Assembly (NCBI RefSeq): GCF_002741055.1
Contig: NZ_CP016809.1
Location: forward strand, 496,001-560,000
DNA length: 64,000 nucleotides
Reading direction: 5' to 3'
Source of the DNA: Paenibacillus ihbetae
GTDB lineage: Bacteria > Bacillota > Bacilli > Paenibacillales > Paenibacillaceae
Shown here in pieces: positions 1-8,009 of the stretch (position 1 is its first letter; every line of letters begins with the position of its first letter). The notes under the pieces were generated by a model. It made no database searches. It was not told where the DNA came from and saw only the letters and a program-made list of their open reading frames with translations. The position numbers and the translations under genes are program-made.

Positions 1-1
1 A

Positions 2-178
2 GCCTGCTATATATTCCCTTCCGCCGATCAGCCACCCGAGATGGGGACCCAATCCGCGCTGATCGTTAAATATCCGGAGCCGGTTGTTATTCAGGGCAGC
101 GCTTATTCGTATTTGATCTTATGGGCGGACAGGGAACACATCCTTCAGCTCAGCCGAACGCTCGAGTTCATCCGATAA
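2..178 (+). CDS. C-terminal end of an unrecognised protein (5' partial)
   Basis: The reading frame is open from base 2 and ends with TAA at 176-178, giving the last 58 residues of a protein that begins outside the window. The tail alternates hydrophobic and charged residues and ends in LQLSRTLEFIR, which looks like a strand followed by a terminal helix. I do not recognise the family. The next gene lies on the opposite strand and converges on it 18 bases later. The frame could be a chance ORF, but its composition is protein-like and the other frames of the segment close early. Confidence 0.45.
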   Translation, partial: ACYIFPSADQPPEMGTQSALIVKYPEPVVIQGSAYSYLILWADREHILQLSRTLEFIR

Positions 179-196
179 ACAAAAAACACCCGAGTT

Positions 197-757
197 CTAC
201 TTCCCGATTTTCCTTCCAAGAGGGGTCGGCAATCCGTCGATGGTATGCATGTTTTTCTCCTGCCAATAACTCACGAGCCCCTCTTCTCCTTTATGCTCCG
301 CCCATCGCTGGAGCGTGTCACGTTCCTTCTCATAAGTCATGAACGGCACGGCGTAACCGCATGACGTCTGTACCTTGTGCACGTCAACGACAATAATTTG
401 CCTCGCGCCGGCAATCGGCTCGAAACGGCTGTACAGCTCCTCCCACTGCTCGTCTCCGGGCAGCACCACCGTTCCGGTTCCATAGAGGCGCAAAATGTTG
501 GGAGGTCCTTCAAATGCGCAGAACATGACCGTAATCCGGCCATTCTCCTCAATATGGGCGCTTGTCTCATTCCCGCTTCCGGTCAGATCCAGATAGGCAA
601 CTTGATTTTCGGACAGGATGCGAAAGGTATCGTATCCTTTCGGCGACAGATTCACGTGCCCGTCCGGCGACGATGCCGCAGTCCCGACAAAAAACAAATG
701 CTGCTTTCCGATAAACGCCACATGCTCCGGGAGCATGGAAGGAAATTGTTTTCCCAT
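197..757 (-). CDS. Pyridoxamine 5'-phosphate oxidase-fold (PNPOx-like) flavin/haem-binding protein
   Basis: The 186-residue product resembles the PNPOx-like split-barrel family, whose members bind FMN, F420 or haem and often act as small oxidoreductases; the substrate here is unknown. Near the N terminus the motifs FFVGTAASSPDGHVNLSPKG and LDLTGSGNETSAHI are typical of this family. The frame stays open upstream to 1075, but I chose ATG 757 because GAGGAGG lies just before it and family similarity begins there. It is monocistronic: a terminator belonging to the upstream ABC gene lies at 1008-1031, and the gene converges with the partial frame at the window start. Cytoplasmic, with no signal peptide. 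Confidence 0.85.
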   Translation of the reverse strand: MGKQFPSMLPEHVAFIGKQHLFFVGTAASSPDGHVNLSPKGYDTFRILSENQVAYLDLTGSGNETSAHIEENGRITVMFCAFEGPPNILRLYGTGTVVLPGDEQWEELYSRFEPIAGARQIIVVDVHKVQTSCGYAVPFMTYEKERDTLQRWAEHKGEEGLVSYWQEKNMHTIDGLPTPLGRKIGK

Positions 758-898
758 TTCAATAGCCCTCCTCTTCAATATTGGCATCACGCTTAAAGCC
801 GCCTGCCCGTACCGATAAAATACGGCATCGTATGCCGGCATTTCCCCAACTTTTGCCACGCGAATGTTTACGCAGCGTACTTCGAACTGCTTGCCAGC

Positions 899-926
899 GT
901 ACATCAATAAATTATGTACATTGTAC
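899..926 (-). promoter_or_regulatory. Inverted repeats upstream of the PNPOx-like gene
   Basis: GTACAT (899-904) and ATGTAC (914-919) form an inverted repeat with a 9-base spacer. A second GTAC/GTAC pair (916-919 and 923-926) overlaps it. A TACAAT-like -10 falls in the same segment. The rest of the 758-1124 gap, apart from the ABC terminator, shows nothing recognisable. Operator function is inferred only from symmetry and position. Confidence 0.3.
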
Positions 927-1007
927 TCGATGAAGAAAGACAAATAAACCATATTTTGGACCCGGAAAATCGTGCTTGGTTGTCCTTGACGCTGCGGGTA
1001 CAATTTG

Positions 1008-1031
1008 AAAAAGCCTGCGTTGGCAGGCTTT
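1008..1031 (-). terminator. Terminator of the ABC transporter gene
   Basis: AAAGCCTGC and GCAGGCTTT pair around a 4-base loop (1010-1031). On the minus strand the stem is followed by TTTTT. It lies about 95 bases after the stop codon of the gene at 1125-2861. Confidence 0.75.
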
Positions 1032-1124
1032 CCACGAATCCGGGCGGCACATCGGTTAACTGCATCCCAACGCACCGCGATGATTTATTAATTCAAACCA
1101 TGCCTTGCAAGCCTTAACAGAACC

Positions 1125-2861
1125 CTAAACCCGCAGCTGCATGTCATATAAATGGGTGTATCGCCCTTTCTTCCCGATCAGCTCTTCGTGCGTCCCCTGC
1201 TCCTCAATTCCTTCATCGGATAGGACGATGATGCGCTGCGCGTTGCGGACGGTCGACAGACGATGGGCAATGACGATGGTAGTCCGGTTCTGGCTCAGCT
1301 GTTCCAGCGATTGCTGGACTGCCCGTTCGCTCTCGTTATCCAGCGAGCTTGTCGCTTCGTCGAAAATGATGATTGGCGGATTCTTCAAAAACACACGCGC
1401 AATGCTGAGCCGCTGCTTCTGTCCGCCCGACAATTTGACGCCGCGTTGGCCGACATCCGTCTCATACCCTCCGGGCAATGCCATGATGAAATCATGGGCG
1501 TTCGCTCTCTTCGCCGCCTCCACGATCTCCTCCATGCTCGCCTCCATGTTCCCGTACCGGATATTGTCTGCAACCGTTCCGGCGAACAAATATACATCCT
1601 GTTGAACGATGCCAATGCTTCTCCGAAGCGAGCGCAGCGTCACATCGCGGATCGGGATGCCGTCAATGAGAATACTGCCTTCGCTCGTTTCATAGAACCT
1701 TGGGATCAAGGAGCAGAAGGTGGTTTTGCCGACACCGGACGGCCCGACAAGCGCAATGTACTCCCCGGCATTGATGCGGAGAGACACATGGTTAAGAACT
1801 TCGCCGTGATCCTCCCTGTACTTAAAGCTTACATCCCGGAACTCCACACTTCCCCGCACTTGGGTCAGCTCAACGGCATTGGGAGCATCCACGATGTCCG
1901 GCTCGACCTCCAGAATCTCCATAAACCGGTCGAATCCGGTGATCCCCTCCTGATACAACCTCGCAAAATTAACCAGCCGCTGTATCGGTTCAATCAAGAT
2001 GCCGATGCACAGGAAAAAGGTCAACAGGTCCGCAAGCTCTAGCGAAGCATCTACGATCGCAGCACCGCCGAAAACGATCACCGCTACAGTGATCAGCTGT
2101 GTAAACCCGACCAAGCCTTCATGAAAATAAGTTTCGCTCTTATACCCTTCCCTCCTGCTCTCGACAAAGCGGCGGTTCTCGTATTCGAACTTCTCTTTTT
2201 CCACCCGTTCATTCGTGAACGACTTCACGACTCGGATGCCCGACAAGGAATCCTCCACTTGGGCGTTGATGTCCCCGATCCGGTCCTTGCTGACCCGGAG
2301 CGCCCTGTTCATCCTCTTGTTGAAATAAAACGCGAACACGGCCATCACCGGAAGAAACATAAATACGATCAATGTAAGCTTTACGTCAATATACATCAAA
2401 ATGATAAAAGCACCGGTAAATTTCAGCACGGATATCGCTAAGTCCTCCGGACCGTGATGATACAGTTCGGTCAGCGAAAGGATATCGTTGGTGGCGCGGG
2501 TCATTAACTGACCGGTTTTATGCTCGTCGTAAAAGCTGAACGAAAGCTTCTGAAAATGGTCGAACAACTCACTTCGCATATCCCGCTCCATATAAGCGCC
2601 CATCATATGCCCTTTGTAAGAGATAAACATGTCGCACAAGGTGTGAACGATCACCATGCCGAGCATCACGGCACCCATCAAGTAGATCTGAGTTAGCGCA
2701 TCCGGCCTTTGTTCTTCCAGGACATGAATCGTGATATACCTTACGCATAACGGAAGCAGGAGCGTAATGGCCGATACGATGAACGCACAGGCCAAATCAG
2801 CCGAGAGCAGCCCGATATACGGCTTGTAATACGACAGGAATTTCCTCGTTCGGGAATTCAA
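1125..2861 (-). CDS. ABC transporter, fused permease and ATPase (multidrug/lipid exporter type)
   Basis: A 578-residue type IV ABC half-transporter of the MsbA/LmrA class, expected to work as a homodimer in the cytoplasmic membrane and to export a hydrophobic compound. The N-terminal part (about 1-310) has six predicted membrane spans. The ATPase domain carries Walker A GPSGVGKT, signature LSGGQ, Walker B IIIFDEATSSLD and H-loop IAHR, so the ATP site is complete. The start is TTG at 2861, with GGAGGAG upstream. There is no partner ABC gene next to it. Its 5' region contains a small ORF and competing hairpins that could control initiation (2869-2943). The transported substrate cannot be told from sequence. 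Confidence 0.9.
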   Translation of the reverse strand: MNSRTRKFLSYYKPYIGLLSADLACAFIVSAITLLLPLCVRYITIHVLEEQRPDALTQIYLMGAVMLGMVIVHTLCDMFISYKGHMMGAYMERDMRSELFDHFQKLSFSFYDEHKTGQLMTRATNDILSLTELYHHGPEDLAISVLKFTGAFIILMYIDVKLTLIVFMFLPVMAVFAFYFNKRMNRALRVSKDRIGDINAQVEDSLSGIRVVKSFTNERVEKEKFEYENRRFVESRREGYKSETYFHEGLVGFTQLITVAVIVFGGAAIVDASLELADLLTFFLCIGILIEPIQRLVNFARLYQEGITGFDRFMEILEVEPDIVDAPNAVELTQVRGSVEFRDVSFKYREDHGEVLNHVSLRINAGEYIALVGPSGVGKTTFCSLIPRFYETSEGSILIDGIPIRDVTLRSLRRSIGIVQQDVYLFAGTVADNIRYGNMEASMEEIVEAAKRANAHDFIMALPGGYETDVGQRGVKLSGGQKQRLSIARVFLKNPPIIIFDEATSSLDNESERAVQQSLEQLSQNRTTIVIAHRLSTVRNAQRIIVLSDEGIEEQGTHEELIGKKGRYTHLYDMQLRV

Positions 2862-2868
2862 ATAGGAT

Positions 2869-2906
2869 CTCCTCCGTGATGGAGGGTTAGATTGTCATAC
2901 CCCTCC
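2869..2906 (-). promoter_or_regulatory. Competing hairpins at the ABC gene ribosome binding site
   Basis: On the minus strand three complementary segments follow one another: GGAGGGGT (2906-2899), ACCCTCC (2887-2881) and the Shine-Dalgarno GGAGGAG (2875-2869). Segment 2 can pair with segment 1, leaving the SD free, or with the SD through CCTCC-ATCAC-GGAGG (2885-2871), hiding it. Segment 1 lies inside a small upstream ORF whose stop directly precedes segment 2. This layout matches translational attenuators of resistance genes; function here is inference. Confidence 0.5.
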
Positions 2907-2943
2907 AGCTTTTTTTGATGATGGCGTATCCCGTTTTTCTCAT
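2887..2943 (-). CDS. Possible 18-residue leader peptide of the ABC exporter
   Basis: A short frame runs from ATG 2943 to TAA 2889-2887 and encodes MRKTGYAIIKKSWRGMTI. GGAAGGGTG stands six bases before the ATG, a convincing ribosome binding site. The stop codon sits immediately before the anti-Shine-Dalgarno segment of the ABC mRNA, so a ribosome stalled or terminating here would cover that segment and free the downstream start. The peptide is basic and has one Trp near its end. No homologue is recognised, and expression is unproven. Confidence 0.45.
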   Translation of the reverse strand: MRKTGYAIIKKSWRGMTI

Positions 2944-3108
2944 CTTCAACACCCTTCCTGTTTATGGTTAATATCATGATATGACAAAATGGCCGCCACG
3001 AGGATGTAACAAATTTTTATAGCTAAATAATCCCATGAATTATGGGGATCTCCTTTCTTTTCATCTCCTCGATTCTTCCAGCTTCGGACGGTTGCTATAA
3101 AAAAATTC

Positions 3109-3137
3109 TTGACTTCCCGCTTCGAATTTTATATCTT
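3109..3137 (+). promoter_or_regulatory. Sigma-A-type promoter of the Mn riboswitch/terC transcript
   Basis: TTGACT (3109-3114), a 17-base spacer and TATCTT (3132-3137) lie about 50 bases before the aptamer. Confidence 0.5.
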
Positions 3138-3185
3138 TATATCACGGCTTAGCTGATCCAACGATCTGCTGAGGATGAACGTGAT

Positions 3186-3274
3186 TAAAGGGGAGTAGCT
3201 GCTACAACAAAGTCGTCAGTTCGAGATTATTCTCCGGCTTTGTTGGCAACGATTCGTTGTTAGCGAGACCTTTA
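3186..3274 (+). ncRNA. yybP-ykoY manganese riboswitch aptamer
   Basis: The segment has the conserved elements of the yybP-ykoY class: AAAGGGGAGTAGC at the 5' side, a central helix with ACAAAGTCGTCA and CCGGCTTTGTTGG, and the 3' strand TTAGCGAGACCTTTACC. The closing helix pairs TAAAGG (3186-3191) with CCTTTA (3269-3274). This class senses Mn2+ and commonly precedes terC/ykoY and P-type ATPase genes, as it does here. The 3' strand of the closing helix is also the 5' arm of the first terminator, the usual switch for turning transcription on when Mn2+ is bound. Confidence 0.93.
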
Positions 3275-3306
3275 CCACAAAGACACTGTGGTGAAGGTCT
3301 CTTTTT
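3265..3306 (+). terminator. Riboswitch expression-platform terminator 1
   Basis: Fifteen bases at 3265-3279 pair with 3287-3301 (one G-U), with a 7-base loop, followed by TTTTT. The 5' arm overlaps the aptamer's closing strand, so Mn2+ binding and terminator formation exclude each other. Confidence 0.85.
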
Positions 3307-3317
3307 GTGTGTTTGAG

Positions 3318-3345
3318 ACCTTCACCTGCGGTGAAGGTTTTTTTT
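3318..3345 (+). terminator. Riboswitch expression-platform terminator 2
   Basis: ACCTTCACC (3318-3326) and GGTGAAGGT (3330-3338) form a 9-bp stem with a 3-base loop, followed by seven T. Its 5' arm, extended to 3315-3326, is also a perfect 12-base complement of the 3' arm of terminator 1 (3290-3301), so the two terminators are linked through an alternative helix. Confidence 0.75.
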
Positions 3346-3377
3346 ATGCTCGTCAATAAGTCTTAGGAGGATGTGGA

Positions 3378-4196
3378 ATGGAGCTATTATTAGAGTACGG
3401 ATGGGTGCTGCTTGTGCTCGTTGCGCTCGAAGGACTGCTGGCCGCGGATAACGCGCTGGTCCTGGCGATCATGGTCAAGCATCTGCCTGAAGCTCAGCGC
3501 AAAAAGGCGCTCTTTTACGGCCTGCTCGGTGCGTTTGTGTTCCGTCTCGGATCGCTGTTTGTCATCTCGTTCTTGGTGGACGTATGGCAGGTACAGGCAA
3601 TTGGTGCCCTCTACCTTCTGTACATTTCGATCAATCACACCCTGAAGCACTTCATTAAAGGCAAGAAGCCAACCGAGGACGCGGAACCGAAGCCGGAGAA
3701 ACCAAAGAAACAATCCGGCTTCTGGATGACCGTATTCAAGGTCGAGGTTGCCGACATTGCCTTTGCCGTGGACTCGATCCTTGCAGCGGTCGCCCTTGCG
3801 GTGGCGCTTCCGCCGAGCGGCATTCCGGATATCGGGGGCCTGGATGGAGGACAATTCATCGTTATCTTCCTCGGCGGATTCATCGGACTGATCATCATGC
3901 GCTTTGCAGCGTCCTATTTCGTCAAGCTGCTGCAGCAGCGCCCGGGTCTGGAAGTTGCGGCGTTTATTATTGTCGGTTGGGTCGGTGTCAAGCTCGCTGT
4001 TATTACCTTGGCGCATCCGGACGTTGCAATCATTAACCATCATTTCCCGGAGAACCCGATCTGGAAAGCAATCTTCTATGTCGTTCTTGTCCTGATTGCG
4101 CTCGTCGGATGGTTCACCTCCACGAAGCAGGAGGTCAGCAGTGACCAGAATGCCGTTAAAGAAGTGGAAGAGCAGCAGCCTGGAAACTCCTTTTGA
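3378..4196 (+). CDS. TerC family membrane protein, probable Mn2+ exporter (YkoY-like)
   Basis: The 272-residue integral membrane protein belongs to the TerC family, whose riboswitch-linked members are associated with manganese efflux or metalation of secreted proteins. Two intramembrane acidic motifs typical of the family are present: EGLLAADNALVLAIMV near residue 17 and KVEVADIAFAVDSILAA near residue 123. About seven to eight membrane spans are predicted, separated by a charged Lys/Glu/Pro cytoplasmic loop around residues 95-115. AGGAGG lies seven bases before ATG 3378. Control by the Mn2+ riboswitch directly upstream is the strongest functional clue; a strong terminator follows at 4231-4276. 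Confidence 0.92.
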   Translation: MELLLEYGWVLLVLVALEGLLAADNALVLAIMVKHLPEAQRKKALFYGLLGAFVFRLGSLFVISFLVDVWQVQAIGALYLLYISINHTLKHFIKGKKPTEDAEPKPEKPKKQSGFWMTVFKVEVADIAFAVDSILAAVALAVALPPSGIPDIGGLDGGQFIVIFLGGFIGLIIMRFAASYFVKLLQQRPGLEVAAFIIVGWVGVKLAVITLAHPDVAIINHHFPENPIWKAIFYVVLVLIALVGWFTSTKQEVSSDQNAVKEVEEQQPGNSF

Positions 4197-4230
4197 TCGT
4201 TTCTGATCATACAACAACTCAATTGTGAAG

Positions 4231-4276
4231 CGGCCTGTCATCCGGAGTCGAACCGGTTGACAGGCCGTTTTTGTTT
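4231..4276 (+). terminator. Terminator of terC
   Basis: CGGCCTGTCA (4231-4240) pairs with TGACAGGCCG (4258-4267), followed by TTTTTGTTT. The rest of the gap up to 4404 shows only the AGGAGG of the next gene. Confidence 0.85.
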
Positions 4277-4404
4277 AGCTGGATATGGACAGACCTGCCG
4301 ATTGCGGCATACTCATGCCAGCCTCCTTGTTTATGGGGCTTGCTTCCCGTTTAATACATTAGCAAATTCGGTTCCTACCGTACCTAGCTTAGGAGGCTTT
4401 TGCC

Positions 4405-5115
4405 ATGGACATGTTTATAGATTTGGGCTTGAAACTGGTAATCAGCTTCTTCGGGTTATGGGTCATCACATTTGTTACAGGGCGCAAAACGCTTAGTCAG
4501 CTTACGCCGCTTGATTTCCTGACTTCATTAATATTAAGCGAAATCGTAGGCAACACCTTGTACGACGACAAGGTTCACATTTCGCATTTGTTATTCGCGC
4601 TTGCATTATGGACTGCGCTTTCCTACCTCTTTGAGAAGGCGACCACGCACTTCGTAAAGTTCGGTTACTTAACAGAGGGTCGAGCCGTCCTGCTCATCGA
4701 CAACGGGAAACTGAACCAGAAATGGCTCGACAAATACGATATTGAATACAAGCAGCTGTTATCCATGCTTCGGCGGCAAAACATTTTCTCGCTGCAGGAG
4801 GTTAAATTCGCAATCCTGGAAACGGACGGCTCGTTGTCTGTCATGAAGAAACCTGAATTCGAGCCGCCTTCCGCCAAAGATTTGGGCGTTGCTTCCGGGC
4901 CTGACAACTTCACCGTAACGGTGATCGATAAAGGAACGATTTTGGAGGAATCCATGCTGGGCCGGAGGATCGACCCTGAGCTCGTGAAGAAAAAAGCGCG
5001 GGAACAAGGCTTCGAGCGCATGGATGATATCGCGTATGCCGAGTACGGCGATGACGGAGAGCTCCGCTTCTATTCCAAGCATGAGGTGCGGAACGGACGC
5101 CGTGACGGACGATAA
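4405..5115 (+). CDS. DUF421 domain membrane protein (YetF/YrbG family)
   Basis: The 236-residue protein has the standard DUF421 architecture: three N-terminal membrane spans (about residues 5-80) and a cytoplasmic alpha/beta domain from about residue 85. The stretch LTPLDFLTSLILSEIVGNTL and the segment YLTEGRAVLLIDNGKL are typical of the family. The family is widespread in spore formers and several members lie in the forespore or envelope-stress regulons, but the biochemical role is unknown. AGGAGG precedes ATG 4405. The gene is flanked by terminators on both sides, so it is probably monocistronic. Confidence 0.88.
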   Translation: MDMFIDLGLKLVISFFGLWVITFVTGRKTLSQLTPLDFLTSLILSEIVGNTLYDDKVHISHLLFALALWTALSYLFEKATTHFVKFGYLTEGRAVLLIDNGKLNQKWLDKYDIEYKQLLSMLRRQNIFSLQEVKFAILETDGSLSVMKKPEFEPPSAKDLGVASGPDNFTVTVIDKGTILEESMLGRRIDPELVKKKAREQGFERMDDIAYAEYGDDGELRFYSKHEVRNGRRDGR

Positions 5116-5164
5116 AAAACTGCACCTTCAACTGTTAGATGTGTCTAACAATTGGGGTGCAGTT
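5114..5164. terminator. Bidirectional terminator between convergent genes
   Basis: AACTGCACC (5118-5126) pairs with GGTGCAGTT (5156-5164), and an inner TGTTAGA/TCTAACA stem extends the hairpin. On the minus strand it ends in TTTTTT, fitting termination of the acetyltransferase gene that converges on DUF421. Confidence 0.75.
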
Positions 5165-5193
5165 CCCTTTGGGATCAGGCTTTTTTGATTGTA

Positions 5194-6363
5194 TTAGAAA
5201 AAGTCCATCAGCAATGTATGCCGAACAGGAACAACCGAATCCAGCTCGGCCACCTTTTGCGCATCCCCTTGGATGCGACCGGCTTTGTGCAGGGCTTGCG
5301 CCCTTTTATATCCCGTTAAAATAGCGCTTAATGCCTGAATGTCCAGCGTCAGGTCAGCCTCCGTGCCTTCCTTCGGCTCCAGCATTTCAGCCGCTCCGCT
5401 GCCACCGACATTGACGGACAACCGCCACACCCCGTCGTTCCAAGGAGCGGCGGAATCCTGCACCTTGAGCGTAATATCGGACTCCACATCCCGCATAAAC
5501 GGATACTGCACAATGAGCGATCTCAGATCGACGATGCGTGCCATGAAATACGGGACCGTTTCTTGCGACACCCGCGGGTCCGGAAGCAGGAATGGCAGTT
5601 CGTCGTCCACAGGAACCATCTTCAGGCTTACTTGCTCAATGCGCGAATCATGATTGGCGAAGAACGTCCATAGAGCGCTGCGGGCTTCTTCATTCAGAAA
5701 GACAAACTCGTCGCATGCCAGCTCCTTGTCCTTAAGCTGGTACAATGCATAGCCCTGAGGCTCCCTATCAGCCGAATAATAGATCACACTGTGACCGTCA
5801 TCATCCAGAACGGATTGCTTCCACCACTCTTCTGTCCGAAGCAGCGTCCCGTTATACTTGCTTGCGAATGAGCGATAGACGGAATCAAGTGCCGGCAGAT
5901 CCGCCGCATCGCGAACGATCCGTCCCGGCGACTCGGTCTTAGGCGGAAATTTATGTACAGGGATGACGTATTTCTTATACTCCGCATACAGCTCCCACCC
6001 AAATTTGCGATAAAAGGGGATGGAGAATGGATGCAGGAAGGAGACCGTCTGACCCGCGTTCTTCATCTCGTTCAAAGCATGCTTCAGAAGCCTTGAAACA
6101 TGGCCCTGCCTGCGGTTCTCCGGCCATGTCGCGACTCCTGCGATGCCGCCCATGTCAAAAGCCATGCCATGAAGATAGGTTCGCAGCGGCAGAATGGTCA
6201 GCTTCGCTTGCAGGTCGCCCCCATCGAAAATTCCCCAGGTCTGCTCGGGCTTGAAACGGCTTTTCCGCTCTTCTTTCTCCTCGGGTGTCAATGTGTATTG
6301 AAATGCATATTCACCTAATGATGTGCTGGCTTCGAACTCGTCCGTATTCAACTGTCTGATCAT
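5194..6363 (-). CDS. Eis-like GNAT acetyltransferase with SCP2 domain
   Basis: The 389-residue product has the three-part layout of Eis-type proteins: an N-terminal GNAT domain with the acetyl-CoA loop GVATWPENRRQGHVSRLL (about residue 78), a second GNAT-like domain, and a C-terminal sterol-carrier-like domain. Eis-family enzymes acetylate amines, including aminoglycosides and lysines, with relaxed specificity; the substrate here is unknown. Two adjacent ATG codons exist (6366 and 6363). AGGTGG is spaced 4 and 7 bases from them, so I prefer 6363. The gene is monocistronic, ending at the shared terminator 5114-5164. Confidence 0.87.
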   Translation of the reverse strand: MIRQLNTDEFEASTSLGEYAFQYTLTPEEKEERKSRFKPEQTWGIFDGGDLQAKLTILPLRTYLHGMAFDMGGIAGVATWPENRRQGHVSRLLKHALNEMKNAGQTVSFLHPFSIPFYRKFGWELYAEYKKYVIPVHKFPPKTESPGRIVRDAADLPALDSVYRSFASKYNGTLLRTEEWWKQSVLDDDGHSVIYYSADREPQGYALYQLKDKELACDEFVFLNEEARSALWTFFANHDSRIEQVSLKMVPVDDELPFLLPDPRVSQETVPYFMARIVDLRSLIVQYPFMRDVESDITLKVQDSAAPWNDGVWRLSVNVGGSGAAEMLEPKEGTEADLTLDIQALSAILTGYKRAQALHKAGRIQGDAQKVAELDSVVPVRHTLLMDFF

Positions 6364-6510
6364 CATGTTTCCACCTCGCAATTTCTGGAATGCGCCTCCC
6401 AAGGCATCGTCAAGCTGAAGCTTATATCCTATGGGGAGCGCCGATTCCTCTAGTATAACATTTTCATGTCAATGGACTACAGGTACAAGATTTCTTGATT
6501 TATAAAAACC

Positions 6511-6561
6511 AACAAACTTTTTGTTAGCTACTTGACATTAATAACCGACTGAGTTTATGAT
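6511..6561 (+). promoter_or_regulatory. Promoter and small inverted repeat before the FMN reductase gene
   Basis: TTGACA (6532-6537) is followed after 18 bases by TATGAT (6556-6561). AACAAA/TTTGTT (6511-6516 and 6520-6525) forms an inverted repeat just upstream of the -35, a possible regulator site. Confidence 0.55.
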
Positions 6562-6626
6562 TATCTCATGCAACCAGGACATCAACAAAGATCAAATACA
6601 ACTTTTAATATCAGGAGGGAATTACA

Positions 6627-7169
6627 GTGTCGAAATTGAACATCGGTATTATTTTGGGCAGCACACGTCAAGGCCGCTTGAGCCCACAGGTAGGCGAATG
6701 GGTGAAGAGCATCGCCGATCAGCGCGGGGACGCGAATTATGAGATCGTAGACATCGCGGACTACAAGCTTCCGCTGTTGGGTGAAGCCGATGCGTCCGAG
6801 CAGGCAGCCGCATGGAACACGAAGCTTGCCAGCCTCGACGGATTCGTATTCATCGTGCAAGAATATAACCACAGTATTACAGGCGCTCTGAAAAACGCCC
6901 TCGATTACGCTCGAGAAGCTTGGAACAACAAAGCCGCGGGCATCGTAAGCTACGGCTCCGTCGGCGGCGCACGCGCTGCCGAGCATCTGCGCGGCATTTT
7001 GGGCGAATTGTCCGTTGCCGATGTTCGCATCCACCCTGCGCTGTCCTTGTTCACGGATTTCGAGAACGGAACGGTGTTTAAGCCGGCCGACCTTCACCTC
7101 ACGAACGTGAACGGCATGCTGGACCAAGTGCTCGCATGGAGCGGTGCTTTGAAGACACTGCGTCAATAA
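6627..7169 (+). CDS. NADPH-dependent FMN reductase (flavodoxin-fold quinone/azo reductase type)
   Basis: The 180-residue flavodoxin-like protein belongs to the NADPH_FMN_red family. The phosphate-binding loop GSTRQGRLSP (about residues 11-20), the flavin contact EYNHSITGALKNALDYA (about 91) and SYGSVGGARA (about 112) are intact. Such enzymes reduce quinones, azo dyes, chromate or free FMN with NAD(P)H and are often induced by electrophile stress. The start is GTG 6627, with AGGAGG nine bases upstream. It has its own promoter and terminator, so it is monocistronic. The physiological substrate is not deducible. Confidence 0.9.
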   Translation: MSKLNIGIILGSTRQGRLSPQVGEWVKSIADQRGDANYEIVDIADYKLPLLGEADASEQAAAWNTKLASLDGFVFIVQEYNHSITGALKNALDYAREAWNNKAAGIVSYGSVGGARAAEHLRGILGELSVADVRIHPALSLFTDFENGTVFKPADLHLTNVNGMLDQVLAWSGALKTLRQ

Positions 7170-7180
7170 TCTTTATAAGG

Positions 7181-7223
7181 GACTGCTGGGCCATCTTTAA
7201 GATGATGGCACAGCAGTCTTTTT
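7181..7223 (+). terminator. Terminator of the FMN reductase gene
   Basis: GACTGCTGGGCCATC (7181-7195) pairs with GATGGCACAGCAGTC (7204-7218), with one mismatch, followed by TTTTT. Confidence 0.85.
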
Positions 7224-7279
7224 ACATTAACCCACGCTTACCTAATAAAGCTCCAGCTGTAAAGCCATCTCAAACGGAA

Positions 7280-7981
7280 TCAAAGGCCATCAACCTCAAT
7301 CCCGAAGGTTGCCTTGAAGCCCTTCTTTCCCTCCTCCGTAACGCGCACGGCCCGTGTTTTTGGCAAACGCTCGATCCATTTCAATTCAAGCAGCTTCTCA
7401 AGCAAAACACTTCCAAGCGCTCCCGCCAGATGGTGGCGTCTTTCGCTCCAATCCAGGCATTTATGCGAGAAGGAACGGCGCTTTGCTCTCGCCCGATCCA
7501 GATCAATACGGAAATTTTTAAAGAAGGCCTCCCCTGAAGCGGTTACCTCAAATTGCTGATGACTCTCGTCAAGAACGCCCATCTTCAATAAGGAAGCCGT
7601 CAGCTGGGTGCCGAGCTTCCCCGCTAGATGGTCGTAACAGGTCCTTGCGGAACGGATCGCCCGGTCTTCGTCGGCTTGCCTGAGCGATTTGATTTCCGCC
7701 GGAGGCGCGATTGATAATAAGGACTCCAGCATCCGTGCGACCTCCGGGTCCCGGATGCCGTAGTATCGATGCCTCCCCTGCTGTTCAACGCTGACGATGC
7801 CCGCATCCGCCATTTTGGACAGATGAAAGCTGGCCGTTTGCGGTTTGATTCCCGCCATATAAGCCAGCTCGCTGGCCGGGTGATAACGGCCGTCAAGCAT
7901 CGCGGTGAGCATGGCCGCACGCGAGCCCTCGCTAACCAGTGATGCAACGATAGCCAGATTGGCGTTTGCTTGTGCCTTCAT
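7280..7981 (-). CDS. ArsR-type winged-helix transcriptional regulator
   Basis: The 233-residue protein has an N-terminal ArsR-like winged helix (about residues 15-85; helix-turn-helix region ELAYMAGIKPQTASFHLSKM and wing QQGRHRYYGI) and an uncharacterised C-terminal half. No Cys-pair metal site of classical ArsR/SmtB type is visible, so it may respond to a small organic ligand. GGAGGAG precedes ATG 7981. It is divergent from the flavin reductase gene, and a perfect palindrome between them suggests that it represses both. Confidence 0.88.
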   Translation of the reverse strand: MKAQANANLAIVASLVSEGSRAAMLTAMLDGRYHPASELAYMAGIKPQTASFHLSKMADAGIVSVEQQGRHRYYGIRDPEVARMLESLLSIAPPAEIKSLRQADEDRAIRSARTCYDHLAGKLGTQLTASLLKMGVLDESHQQFEVTASGEAFFKNFRIDLDRARAKRRSFSHKCLDWSERRHHLAGALGSVLLEKLLELKWIERLPKTRAVRVTEEGKKGFKATFGIEVDGL

Positions 7982-8009
7982 TTCATTTCTCCTCCCATGT
8001 CATCCATAT

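Noticed and set aside
197..1075. Long version of the PNPOx-like gene starting at 1075
   Set aside because: The added 106 residues do not look like the family, run across the upstream terminator hairpin, and lack a ribosome site, whereas ATG 757 has GAGGAGG.
3390..4241. A 283-codon open frame on the minus strand
   Set aside because: Antisense to terC, which has motif, riboswitch and ribosome-site support.
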